Below, piece by piece: positions 33,919 through 42,511 of a stretch of 64,000 nucleotides of DNA. A model generated the notes under the pieces. It was not told the DNA's origin and ran no database searches. It was given only the letters and a program-made list of their open reading frames with translations. How positions within the stretch are numbered: the stretch's first letter is position 1; every line of letters begins with the position of its first letter. The DNA comes from GWB2-37-7 sp942492835 (GTDB lineage Bacteria; Bacillota; Clostridia; Lutisporales; Lutisporaceae): NCBI GenBank assembly GCA_942492835.1, contig OW818645.1, forward strand, positions 434,001 through 498,000, written 5' to 3'. A program made the position numbers and the translations under genes.

Positions 33919-34668
33919 CTATATAGTGTTATATGGTGATATAGCAACATCTAGCTGTGCTGGGTTAAAGGATGGTATATTTTCAAACTCAAATCTCTCA
34001 CAGAAGCTTTCTTCAATAGGAAGTACTTCTTCAACTTCACAATATCCAAGTACTGGTACACAAACTTGAACTTCTGCATCAAACTTAACTGCTATGAAGA
34101 TTCCTAGATTTGTAACAAGCAGCTCACAATCTGTCTCATTGTTAAATTCATCTATTACTGCTTCTGCGAAGCATTGAAGCTCAAATCTGCCCTCATCTAA
34201 GAAATGAAGCAGATTCTCAAAATTTTCTTCTGTAGCATCTGGAAACTCTCTTCTTACGTTAAAATTGAAGCATAATTCACCGTCTTCACCGATAGATAGG
34301 TTGTTGTCAGAATCTGGTATATCAACAACTCTCATTCTAATTAAGCGGTCTCTCTCATCCTTGCCGAATACTTTACAGCAGCATCTTCCGCTAAATCTTA
34401 GTATTGCTAAGGTGTTTGTTGATACATCTTTAATTTCTACATTTGAAATATCACAGTGTTTTAGTATTAGTCTTGGTTGAATTATTCTTCCTGCTGGTAC
34501 ACTATCTAGTTCAAATTTAATACCTTCAACGCAATCTCTTAATGCGAACTCATCAAATACCTTTTTAACCTTGAGACACTCAAGTATTAACTCTCTTTCA
34601 CTTGTGCCAGTAGAAGTAGTTACGTTAACAGAAATTGTACCTGCGCAAGGAATGGTTGGTAATGGCAT
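33919..34668 (-). CDS. Cysteine-rich coat-like protein, unassigned
   Basis: 249 residues, ATG at 34668 with AGGAGGGTGAG upstream. No signal peptide or membrane segment. Thirteen or so cysteines include a CCC run (SGRCCCKVF) and single Cys in LECLKVKKVFDEF, CVEGIKFELD, LQCFAEAVID and PVLGYCEVEEV. The chain appears beta-rich. Acidic, Cys-rich proteins of this sort are common in clostridial spore coat and exosporium, and a SigK-like promoter lies upstream, but I recognise no named family. It may be cotranscribed with the UGA-containing gene that follows. Confidence 0.55.
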   Translation of the reverse strand: MPLPTIPCAGTISVNVTTSTGTSERELILECLKVKKVFDEFALRDCVEGIKFELDSVPAGRIIQPRLILKHCDISNVEIKDVSTNTLAILRFSGRCCCKVFGKDERDRLIRMRVVDIPDSDNNLSIGEDGELCFNFNVRREFPDATEENFENLLHFLDEGRFELQCFAEAVIDEFNNETDCELLVTNLGIFIAVKFDAEVQVCVPVLGYCEVEEVLPIEESFCERFEFENIPSFNPAQLDVAISPYNTI

Positions 34669-34724
34669 ATATTCTCACCCTCCTAAACTTTATATTAGCT
34701 ATTAGCTTCTAGTTTATAATATGG

Positions 34725-34733
34725 GAGTGTACT
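34725..34733 (-). promoter_or_regulatory. Possible SigE/SigK -10 element
   Basis: CATATTATA on the minus strand fits CATAnnnTA, with an AC-containing CACC about 17 bases upstream. It is a short motif in AT-rich DNA, so the support is modest. Confidence 0.35.
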
Positions 34734-34852
34734 CATTTTGGTGAAAGCTGTATTTAATATTTTTATCATTTTTATTTTTTAATGTCATAAATATTAAATA
34801 TATACATATATTTAGAGATTACTTATCTTAGGTTGAAGGATGGTGAAAAGAG

Positions 34853-36424
34853 ATGCAGCCAAGCTTTAAATCAGTTATAGAGGATTCATTAAGAAACAAA
34901 TATTTTTTATACTATTCAGGCACTTCTGTATGCTGCAAAGAAGTCTCTAAGGACGGTGTTAGCAGGGATACAATAATTACAAGTAATGTTAGCGACAATT
35001 TTTTAGCTGCTATAGATTTACAAGATAGAGTTTATGTTGTTTGTCAAAACACAGAGAAAAGAGTATTTCTCTTTAATCATACTAAGGGCGAGTGGAAGCT
35101 AGAACATAATTTAAGCATTCAAGGTAATGGCAACATTAAACTTCTATCTTTATTTGGAATAAATAAAACTCTTCATATAATATATGCAAAGGAAATGGCA
35201 ATTGCTAACTTTTATAACATTTATCATTTATATAAATCTGATGACTCTGACTCATATCATGTAAACAATGCGTGGCGAAAAAATAGTATATGTGAAATTT
35301 ATGCAGAAGATATTAGCTCCTCCTATTCTGCTGTAATGTCTAAGGACGGAGCCCTGCACGTTGTATCTGAATGGTTTGATGGAAGTAACTACTTAATTAA
35401 CTATTGTTGGTTTGACAATTCAGATGAAAGCTGGAAGAAAAAAGTAATCACAACACTTTTTAAAAAAGAAATTATACTAAATATTTTATATGAGGATAGT
35501 CTACTTCATCTTTTATGCTATACCTACGAAGATGAAGCTTCAGATATATTCTACTATATTAAAAAAGAAGGCAGCGATAAAGATTTTGAATTTTGTTGTG
35601 TAGACAAAATTAATACACAGATGAAAATATCTCCTTACTTTCATATTGAAGGCTCTATAATTTATTTATCATGGATTTTAGATAATAGCTTTTATCAATA
35701 CTCTCTTAATAAGGAACAAAAGCTCTGGAATAAAAAGCTTAGCAGTACCATACCCGTAAGTGAGCTTATTCAACTAATTGAATATTTTAGAAATCGCAAA
35801 GGCAAGTACTGGATTATTAAAAAGACTTATTTTACTATAGATTATAAATATAATATTAATTTACCATATTTCAAAGATAGAATTAAGGATGATTTAAACA
35901 ACAGCATAAGCACAGAAAAAACCTTAGTAAAAAATGTTGACAGTGACCTGATAAGCTATATTCCTTATCTGATTGATGAAGTACGAAGCTTTTCTCAAAT
36001 GATGAAAAACATCAGCGATAAGCTAGATCAAATAGAAAGTAAAAAGACTTATAAGGATGATACTAACCCTTCAAATAATCCTAGCAAACCTATACAAGAA
36101 TCACAGCATGAGACCAGTGATATTCCTAAACTTAAAAAAAGTAATTTTAAGGATCAATTTATGAAATCCAACAAGCTGTTAAATCGTCCTGAGGCAGCTG
36201 CAATCTTTGTAGGCTCTGCAAATATTCCGAACCCTGATGAGTTAAGTAAAAAAGAAGGCATAGAATTTGTTGAAAACAACAATCCAAAGCCTGAGCCTAT
36301 ACAGAAAGAACCTGAGCCAAAAGCAACTGCTACAGAAGAACATATAATTCCTAAAATCGAGACTGATGCAAGTGCCGCTAAGGATAATAACCTTTTTAAA
36401 AAGATTGGAGAATTCTTTAAATAA
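34853..36424 (+). CDS. Probable beta-propeller protein with disordered tail
   Basis: 523 residues, ATG at 34853 after GGATGGTGAAAAG. Residues 1-330 consist of repeated strands with recurrent LHIIYA, LHVVSEW, LHLLCYTY and YLSWILD phrases about 50 residues apart, which suggests a beta-propeller or BNR-like repeat protein. A helical segment (SFSQMMKNISDKLDQIES) follows at about 380-405. The last 110 residues are Lys/Pro/Glu-rich and likely disordered, ending in LFKKIGEFFK. No signal peptide. Unassigned; it is divergently arranged with the Cys-rich coat-like gene. Confidence 0.5.
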   Translation: MQPSFKSVIEDSLRNKYFLYYSGTSVCCKEVSKDGVSRDTIITSNVSDNFLAAIDLQDRVYVVCQNTEKRVFLFNHTKGEWKLEHNLSIQGNGNIKLLSLFGINKTLHIIYAKEMAIANFYNIYHLYKSDDSDSYHVNNAWRKNSICEIYAEDISSSYSAVMSKDGALHVVSEWFDGSNYLINYCWFDNSDESWKKKVITTLFKKEIILNILYEDSLLHLLCYTYEDEASDIFYYIKKEGSDKDFEFCCVDKINTQMKISPYFHIEGSIIYLSWILDNSFYQYSLNKEQKLWNKKLSSTIPVSELIQLIEYFRNRKGKYWIIKKTYFTIDYKYNINLPYFKDRIKDDLNNSISTEKTLVKNVDSDLISYIPYLIDEVRSFSQMMKNISDKLDQIESKKTYKDDTNPSNNPSKPIQESQHETSDIPKLKKSNFKDQFMKSNKLLNRPEAAAIFVGSANIPNPDELSKKEGIEFVENNNPKPEPIQKEPEPKATATEEHIIPKIETDASAAKDNNLFKKIGEFFK

Positions 36425-36491
36425 TATAGTATTTTGATAAAACCTCTCATCTGTATTACAATAGAAGAATAATGTACTAAGGAGGACATAA

Positions 36492-37202
36492 ATGCAGATT
36501 TTAATTGATTATCTAAAGGATATTACTGGAGGAAAAGTATTAGATGTCGCTACCGGCAGGGGTAGCTTCATACACAACCTTACTGAGGGTTTTTTGGACT
36601 TTGAATCGATTACAGCTATTGACAGCATTGATGAGACAATATTAGAGCAAGTGAGTAAGGACTTTGAGGATAAAAGAATTTGTTTTAAACACATGGATGC
36701 TTCAAAAATGGATTATTCAGATGAAAGCTTTGATACAGTATGTTTGTCAAACTCTCTGCACCATCTTAAAGACATGGACACAGTGCTTAGCGAAATGATG
36801 CGTGTACTTAAGCCTGGTGGAACCCTAATAATAAATGAGATGATTTGCGACAACCAAAGCCCCAGTCAAATGACCCATGTTCTTATGCACCATTGGTGGG
36901 CAAAGATTGATACAGCTACTGGAAAGCTTCACTACGAGACATTACCCAAGCAAAGAATACTAGATATAGTTAAGGGTTTGGGTATAAATGACTTTGAGGT
37001 ATTAGAATTTGTTGATTCTGACAATCCCATGGATAAAGAATCCTTAGAAAGTATAAATAAGATTATAGATGAGTACATTGAGCGTGCTAAGCCAATGAAA
37101 GACTTTGAAGCTATCAAGCAAGAAGGAGAAGAAATTCGTAAGTATCTCAATAAAGTCGGATTTAATGGAGCAACACAAGTTATTGTTATTGGAAAGAAAT
37201 AA
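36492..37202 (+). CDS. Class I SAM-dependent methyltransferase
   Basis: 236 residues, ATG at 36492 after AAGGAGG. Motif I is VLDVATGRGSFIHNL (16-30). Motif II region ITAIDSID, then FKHMDASKMDYSDESFDTV and VLKPGGTLIINEM give the full ubiE/Methyltransf_11 layout. HALMHHWWAK-like helix and a C-terminal lid follow. The substrate cannot be read. It converges on rarA with a shared terminator that includes its stop codon. Confidence 0.8.
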   Translation: MQILIDYLKDITGGKVLDVATGRGSFIHNLTEGFLDFESITAIDSIDETILEQVSKDFEDKRICFKHMDASKMDYSDESFDTVCLSNSLHHLKDMDTVLSEMMRVLKPGGTLIINEMICDNQSPSQMTHVLMHHWWAKIDTATGKLHYETLPKQRILDIVKGLGINDFEVLEFVDSDNPMDKESLESINKIIDEYIERAKPMKDFEAIKQEGEEIRKYLNKVGFNGATQVIVIGKK

Positions 37203-37232
37203 AGGAAACCTATTCGTTTCCTTTATTTCTTT
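37193..37232. terminator. Bidirectional terminator, 17-bp perfect stem
   Basis: AAAGAAATAAAGGAAAC and its complement around CTATTC. It overlaps the stop codons of the methyltransferase and of rarA. Confidence 0.85.
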
Positions 37233-38556
37233 TCCTATCCTCATATATATCTTTCATCTTAGCTTCCTGTCCATTTCCCTTTGGCACGTAATATTGCACG
37301 TCCTTTATTTCATCAGGAAGAAATTGCATATCTACATAACCGCCCTCAAATTCGTGTGCGTATTTATAGCCCTTACCATAGCCCCATTCAGCTGCACCCT
37401 TAAAGGTATTGTTTCGCAAATGTAAAGGCACACTACCTGTATTAATATGCTCTACATCATCAAGAGCCTTATTAATACCCAGATAAGTTGAATTACTCTT
37501 AGGTGCATTTGCTACATAAACTGCTGCATGGGCTAAGGGTATCCTAGCCTCTGGCATTCCCACCATCTGTACTGCGTTTGTTGCTGCTATAGCCACTTGA
37601 AGCGCATTACTGTCAGCTAAGCCCACATCCTCTGAAGCGCAAATTACAATTCTACGTGCTATGAATACAGGATCCTCACCTGCATAAAGCATCTTAGCCA
37701 GATAGTGAAGTACAGCATCAGGGTCTGACCCCCTCATACTTTTGATAAAAGCAGATATAGTATCATAATGATACTCACCCTTTTTCTCATAGGTTATTGC
37801 CCTTTTTTGTATGCACTCCTCAGCAATATGAATATCAATAACTATTTCTCCGCTGCTATTCTTTTCAGTAGTAAGCACCGCCAGCTCAAGAGCATTTAAT
37901 GCTGCTCTAGCATCACCGTTGGATATGTTAATAAGATGCTCTAGAGCATCTTCATCTATCTTTACATTGTATACTCCCAGTCCCTTTTTCTCATCCTTTA
38001 TACATCTTAGTATAATATTTCTTATATCCTTGTCTGTTAAAGGCATAAGTTTAAAAACAGTGGACCTGGATATCAAGGCGTTATTCACCTCAAAGTATGG
38101 ATTCTCTGTAGTCGCACCAATAAGCACTACTGTTCCATCTTCAACGTATGGTAGTAATGCATCCTGTTGTGATTTGTTAAATCTATGTATTTCATCTACA
38201 AAAAGAATGGTTTTCTTATTATACATTCCTTTACGGTTTTTTGCTTCGCTAACAGTACTTCTAATATCAGCAACACCAGAGGTTACAGCATTTAACTGTT
38301 CAAACTGAGCCTCTGTTGTATTAGCAATAATCCTTGCTAAGGTTGTTTTCCCTGTTCCGGGAGGGCCATAAAATATTACAGAAGTGAGTTTATCCGCCTT
38401 TATGGCTCTGTATAGCAGTTTTCCTGGAGCAATGATATCCTCTTGACCAACAAACTCATCTATAGTTTCTGGTCTCATTCTCATTGCAAGGGGACTGTCC
38501 TTTTCCTTTTGCTGCTCTCTGTTGAAATCAAACAAATTAAAGTCTTGACCTTTCAT
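37210..38556 (-). CDS. rarA: Replication-associated recombination protein RarA (MgsA)
   Basis: An AAA+ ATPase acting at stalled replication forks. RMRPETIDEFVGQEDI opens the conserved part. Walker A GPPGTGKTT is at about 64-72, Walker B ILFVDEIHRFNKSQQDALLPYVE follows, sensor GATTENPYFEVN, and the C-terminal tetramerisation region has LAKMLYAGEDPVFIARR, PLHLRN and GYKYAHEFEGGYV. 448 residues is standard. Its start overlaps the WYL mini-gene by 20 bp, implying cotranscription. Confidence 0.93.
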   Translation of the reverse strand: MKGQDFNLFDFNREQQKEKDSPLAMRMRPETIDEFVGQEDIIAPGKLLYRAIKADKLTSVIFYGPPGTGKTTLARIIANTTEAQFEQLNAVTSGVADIRSTVSEAKNRKGMYNKKTILFVDEIHRFNKSQQDALLPYVEDGTVVLIGATTENPYFEVNNALISRSTVFKLMPLTDKDIRNIILRCIKDEKKGLGVYNVKIDEDALEHLINISNGDARAALNALELAVLTTEKNSSGEIVIDIHIAEECIQKRAITYEKKGEYHYDTISAFIKSMRGSDPDAVLHYLAKMLYAGEDPVFIARRIVICASEDVGLADSNALQVAIAATNAVQMVGMPEARIPLAHAAVYVANAPKSNSTYLGINKALDDVEHINTGSVPLHLRNNTFKGAAEWGYGKGYKYAHEFEGGYVDMQFLPDEIKDVQYYVPKGNGQEAKMKDIYEDRKRNKGNE

Positions 38557-38776
38557 TTATATAACCTACCTTTTTGTTTACTGCGAAGTCTGCGCTTAAT
38601 ATACCTTCAATTTTGAACTTCCTAATAGAATTTCTTACATAACAAAAGGCTTCAAGAGTGTCGTTCTCTAACTTTATGGGCTTTATCACTCTTTTTGAAA
38701 TACCTTTTTCACATAAGTATATTATTTCAATTTTTCGTTGCATTTTTAAGGCTTGATTTATAATAAACTCTACCAT
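38537..38776 (-). CDS. Stand-alone WYL-like mini-protein
   Basis: 79 residues resembling just the WYL ligand-binding fold: RKIEIIYLCEKGISKRVIKPIKL, LEAFCYVRNSIRKFKIEGILSA. Normal WYL regulators have an N-terminal HTH, which is absent here. WYL domains bind single-stranded nucleic acid or nucleotides and often accompany DNA-damage or defence functions. Its end overlaps the rarA start, which suits a repair-linked role. Either ATG 38776 or the Met at codon 12 could be the start; neither has a strong site. Confidence 0.55.
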   Translation of the reverse strand: MVEFIINQALKMQRKIEIIYLCEKGISKRVIKPIKLENDTLEAFCYVRNSIRKFKIEGILSADFAVNKKVGYINERSRL

Positions 38777-38784
38777 AAATTTTC

Positions 38785-38827
38785 TTTAGTGAGAGAACGT
38801 ATAATAAGCAGAACCCCTCACTAAAAC
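38785..38827. repeat. Inverted repeat upstream of the WYL gene
   Basis: TTTAGTGAG and CTCACTAAA, perfect 9-bp arms about 24 bases apart, in the gap between the membrane-protein gene and the WYL gene. No T-tract; possible operator or mRNA structure. Confidence 0.35.
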
Positions 38828-38857
38828 TCACCTCTTTCTTTTTATACTGTTGAAATT

Positions 38858-39124
38858 TTAAAACTTTCCATTACAGTATGGGCAACAATAGTTATCATCA
38901 ATATCTTCATTACTATTAAATTTCATAGGTAATCTTTCTTTACAATATGGACATCTCCAAAATATAAGACATATAGCAATGTAAATTATTAGTAAACCTA
39001 TACCAGTAATCGCAAAAAAAGTCGTACCAAATACTGAGCCAAATAAACTAAAAACAAATGATAAAAATAAGCACAGCAAAGAAAATTTACGAAGCTTCAT
39101 TAGATTTTCTGCTTTACCTATCAT
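38858..39124 (-). CDS. Small membrane protein with two CPYC zinc knuckles
   Basis: 88 residues, ATG at 39124 after GAAGGGGGC. Two hydrophobic helices (about 15-34 and 37-55) are followed by a cytosolic tail with CPYCKERLP and CCPYCNGKF, forming one zinc ribbon from two CxxC pairs. The family is unassigned. Its promoter carries a LexA-type operator, so it is probably an SOS gene; small SOS-induced membrane proteins in Firmicutes include division inhibitors, but there is no direct similarity to YneA. Confidence 0.6.
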   Translation of the reverse strand: MIGKAENLMKLRKFSLLCLFLSFVFSLFGSVFGTTFFAITGIGLLIIYIAICLIFWRCPYCKERLPMKFNSNEDIDDNYCCPYCNGKF

Positions 39125-39158
39125 AGCTATGCCCCCTTCTTTTTATATTATTACTAAA

Positions 39159-39187
39159 ATTATAGCATGAACATTTGTTCGTATCAA
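39159..39187 (-). promoter_or_regulatory. Promoter with embedded LexA box
   Basis: On the minus strand TTGATA (39187-39182), 17-bp spacer, TATAAT (39164-39159). The spacer contains CGAACAAATGTTCA (39181-39168), which fits the Gram-positive LexA consensus CGAAC-N4-GTTCG at all but the last base. Confidence 0.7.
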
Positions 39188-39335
39188 CATTATATGTAAT
39201 TTAGTGTATAATAAAGGCTGCAAGTGCTGGTGAGGTACAGAAAAAAGTGGACGAAGATAAAATTTTTCAGTATTATTTTACATAAATTTTGGATTAAGAA
39301 TGAGTAAAAACCAAATAATAGCTAGAGGTGTTTTT

Positions 39336-40439
39336 ATGGACATTAAATATATGAAAAGAGCGTTGGAACTTGCAGAAAAAGGTATAGGCTATACAAAACC
39401 AAATCCTTTGGTAGGAGCAGTAATAGTTAAAGATGGAAGAATTATTGGAGAAGGATATCATCAGCTTTATGGAGGTCATCATGCAGAGGTAAACGCATTT
39501 TTGAACGCAACTGAGGATATAAGTGGTGCATCTATGTATGTTACCTTAGAGCCTTGTTCCCATTTTGGGAAAACGCCCCCTTGTGCCAACGCTATAGTTG
39601 AAAAAGGAATAAAAAAAGTTGTAATAGGATTAAAAGACCCCAATCCTCTTGTCGCAGGCAGGGGAATCGAAATTTTAAGAAGCCATGGTATTGAGGTGGT
39701 CACAGGGGTACTAGAAGATGAAGGTAAAAAGCTAAATGAAATATTTTTAAAATACATAACAACAGCGCTGCCCTTTGTAATTTTAAAGACAGCCATGACT
39801 TTAGACGGCAAGCTTGCAACTGCAAGTGGAGACTCAAAATGGATAACCAATGAGCAGTCGAGACAGTATGTACATGAATTAAGACATAGAGTATCAGGAA
39901 TTATGGTAGGCATAGGTACTGTTCTTGCAGATAATCCAAACCTGACAACAAGGCTGAAGGGCAGAGAAGGTGTAGATCCTGTAAGAATTATTGTAGATAC
40001 AAATGCAAGAATACCTTTGGAGGCTAAAGTCCTAAACCTTGCTTCAAAAGCAAAAACTATAATTGCAACTACAGAAAAAGCAGACAAGAAAAAGCTAAAG
40101 GACATCGAGGATAAAGGAGCTGAGGTTATAATTACCCCACTTAGGAATAACAGAGTTGATTTGAGCTACCTAATGCAACAGCTAGGACAAAAAGGAATTG
40201 ACAGTGTACTGTTAGAAGGCGGAGCAGCTCTTAATTTCAGTGCTTTAGAGGAAGGCATTGTAGATAAGGTTGTGACATTTATTGCACCCAAAATTATTGG
40301 AGGAGCTAACTCAAAAACCCCTGTAGGTGGGGAAGGAGTAAGCTACATAAAGGATGCTATGCTTCTTAACGATATTCAAGTTTCCAGATTTCAAGAGGAT
40401 ATTATGATAGAGGGGTATCTTAGGAAGGGGAGGGCGTAA
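39336..40439 (+). CDS. ribD: Riboflavin biosynthesis deaminase/reductase RibD
   Basis: A bifunctional enzyme: deaminates 2,5-diamino-6-ribosylamino-pyrimidinone phosphate, then reduces the ribosyl chain with NADPH. The ATG at 39336 (MDIKYMKRALELAEKG) has AGAGGTG; an ATG at 39300 lacks a site. Deaminase zinc ligands: HHAEVNAF and PCSHFGKTPPCANAI. Reductase: LKTAMTLDGKLATASGDSKWIT and LEGGAALNFSALEEGIVDK. 367 residues. No FMN riboswitch is visible upstream and no ribE/ribBA/ribH follow: a MITE begins 18 bases after the stop, so the usual rib operon is absent or has been separated. Confidence 0.93.
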   Translation: MDIKYMKRALELAEKGIGYTKPNPLVGAVIVKDGRIIGEGYHQLYGGHHAEVNAFLNATEDISGASMYVTLEPCSHFGKTPPCANAIVEKGIKKVVIGLKDPNPLVAGRGIEILRSHGIEVVTGVLEDEGKKLNEIFLKYITTALPFVILKTAMTLDGKLATASGDSKWITNEQSRQYVHELRHRVSGIMVGIGTVLADNPNLTTRLKGREGVDPVRIIVDTNARIPLEAKVLNLASKAKTIIATTEKADKKKLKDIEDKGAEVIITPLRNNRVDLSYLMQQLGQKGIDSVLLEGGAALNFSALEEGIVDKVVTFIAPKIIGGANSKTPVGGEGVSYIKDAMLLNDIQVSRFQEDIMIEGYLRKGRA

Positions 40440-40457
40440 TTTTTGTGCCAATTTTTT

Positions 40458-40641
40458 TGTGCCAGACATTATAGTTATCCAGTTATATTTTTGTCAACTT
40501 GCATAGCCTATGGTCTTGCTACACTCTTTAGGCTGTTTTACTGTCTTCGATCCTATGTTTTCCATAAAAATCAACCCTTCCCTTATATTGTCAGAATGGT
40601 TGATTTAATTCAATAACTGGATAACTACGGTAGCTGGCACA
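40458..40641. mobile_element. 184-bp MITE, copy 1 (intact ends)
   Basis: Ends are TGTGCCAG-N8-GTTATCCAGTTAT and its inverse ATAACTGGATAAC-N8-CTGGCACA. The interior has no reading frame. Interior phrases (CAACTTGCAT, CCTATGTTTTCCATA, AATCAAC) recur in copy 2 at 44036. The same terminal motif bounds Rhs tips 1 and 2. Confidence 0.75.
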
Positions 40642-40654
40642 TAGGCACTTTCTT

Positions 40655-41572
40655 TTAGTTCTGGGATAATAACGATATGACATCATCTTCCCATTTAAGT
40701 GTATGTATAATTCTGTCATAATAAAAATTATTATTAATGATTTCGGCTTTAGACAACCTCGAAAATTTCTCCCAGTTTGTATCGAATACATATGTTGCAT
40801 TATTAATTCTGGGGTTTTCTAAAAGAAACAAATTGGGGTTGGAACATTTGAAGACCATGTACCCATTAAAGCCAGCATTTCCAATTGCAATTAACTTACA
40901 ATTGTGTTTCTTTAGAATATCAACTCGCTCATGTGTTATAGATTTTCTATTCTTAGCAGGTTTTACAACTGTATCAACATATTCATGTGCATTCTGCCAT
41001 ACCTGTTCCCCTTCTGGAAAGATTGTCCAATCCAGTCTTTTTACTTCTGGATTAATAAATTGTTCTAAATTCGAATCATATATATCACATTTCTTGAAAA
41101 GTTCCAACATCATGTTAGTTGTATGAATTAGTTCCTCTGCTTTGGATGTTATAAATGTAATTTTGTCTGATATGATATATTTTAATCCATCCATTTCGAC
41201 TATAGATAAATACTTATTGTACGGAACGGATTGCATTCTTTGAAATCTTTTATGAGTGATATCAACATAACCTGTTACCTCTTCAGTATCCCCACCGCCA
41301 ATCCATTGTTTTCTTGTCCATTCTACAGTATAACCATAATCCTCCATAGGTAAATCTCTAAGTAATATTGTTTTTCCGTTTGCATTTCGCCTTGTTATGA
41401 CTCCGATACATGATGGAAGAACAGTTTCTCCAATATTCATATCTTTTGTAAAACCACACCTCATAGCATTTTCATATTGGTCTTCTGTTAACGGTATTCC
41501 AAGATAGACTTCATCACCTTCTTTTACCATTGAAAAATGATTTGTTGTACGTATTCTCTTTTGCTCAATCAT
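40655..41572 (-). CDS. Hypothetical protein, accessory
   Basis: 305 residues, ATG at 41572 with a strong AAGGAGGAAAG site. No signal peptide, membrane helix or recognised catalytic motif. Visible phrases include KEGDEVYLGIPLTEDQYENA, WTRKQWIGGGDTEEV (possible loop), YLSIVEMDGLKYIISDK and DWTIFPEGEQVWQNAHEYV. It seems a soluble alpha/beta protein. It is enclosed by a MITE and a broken transposase, so it is likely horizontally acquired cargo. I do not assign a function. Confidence 0.5.
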   Translation of the reverse strand: MIEQKRIRTTNHFSMVKEGDEVYLGIPLTEDQYENAMRCGFTKDMNIGETVLPSCIGVITRRNANGKTILLRDLPMEDYGYTVEWTRKQWIGGGDTEEVTGYVDITHKRFQRMQSVPYNKYLSIVEMDGLKYIISDKITFITSKAEELIHTTNMMLELFKKCDIYDSNLEQFINPEVKRLDWTIFPEGEQVWQNAHEYVDTVVKPAKNRKSITHERVDILKKHNCKLIAIGNAGFNGYMVFKCSNPNLFLLENPRINNATYVFDTNWEKFSRLSKAEIINNNFYYDRIIHTLKWEDDVISLLSQN

Positions 41573-41725
41573 ATACTTTCCTCCTTATTTATTATTTTTT
41601 AATTACTTTAGTTCTGCAAAATAAAAGCGTAATTGGCAAAGTTACCAAAAAATAAATATGGCATAATTCCTTTCCCTGTGTTAAATAAGAGTTACCACAC
41701 AATAAATAACGGGGGGGTAAGGATT

Positions 41726-42223
41726 ATGCCAAATACATTTACTATCTATATTTTAAACAAAAATGATGAAATTTACAACTTTTTAAACGATGTAAATTAT
41801 GGAATGTCAAAGCCTCAGTTCCATCATTTGTCCAGCATTATAGCTGGATTAGTAAATGTATCTGGCGATAAAACAATATCTAAAATAGTTCAAACTATTG
41901 CAGATGCTAAAGACAAAAGCTGTATTTATAAGTTTTTAAGTCGAGCAAAATGGGATGAGAAGCTGATTGATAGAAACAGACTTAATTATCTTAATCTTCG
42001 CTTTGCTAGTCTCATAAAACCTAATACAACTGGCTTTCTAATAATTGATGATACTGTAAACATAAAAGAATCTGCTAAAAAAATACAAGGCTTATCATAT
42101 AATTACTCTCATTCAGAAGGTAAAAGTGTATGGTCTCACTGTGTTGTAACTTCTAATTTTGTTGCAGGTAATTTAAAATCAAAAGGGACGGTTCTTCTTG
42201 CTTTTCCTCTAGTCCAAAAATGA
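41726..42223 (+). pseudogene. Truncated IS701-like DDE transposase
   Basis: ATG at 41726 (MPNTFTIYILNKN) behind GGGGGGTAAGG. The N-terminal part is well preserved: HHLSSIIAGLVNVSGDKTIS, CIYKFLSRAKWDE, FLIIDDTVNIKES with the first catalytic Asp, GLSYNYSHSEGKSVWSHC. It then ends at residue 165, where full enzymes run to 400 or more. After 42180 the sequence (GGGACGGTTCTTCTTG) looks like an IS end, so the middle and C-terminus are deleted. Probably IS701 or a relative. Confidence 0.65.
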
Positions 42224-42439
42224 CTTCATAATTTGATTTTATCACTCTATGCATCTAATTTACTATCCCACATATACTTGTCCCTCTAAACCATATTATA
42301 CTCCGTAATTTTCTACATTCTCCATTTTTCGTGCATCATTTTTCGACATGTTTCTTGCAACAAAAAAGCACAATCCGCCAATTGACAAAATCATGCTTCT
42401 TCTCAATATAATTCTTAACACTCTTAAGTATAAATTTTT

Positions 42440-42468
42440 TGTGTCAGACACCATAGTTATCTAATTAT
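42440..42468. repeat. Solo MITE end
   Basis: TGTGTCAG-N8-GTTATCTAATTAT, a diverged left end of the MITE family without a matching right end nearby. Confidence 0.5.
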
Positions 42469-42511
42469 CTTCTTGTATAATCTTTATGCCATTAACAGTT
42501 TGGTGGATATT

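Noticed and set aside
39190..39335. Search for an FMN riboswitch ahead of ribD
   Set aside because: None of the conserved RFN blocks are present.
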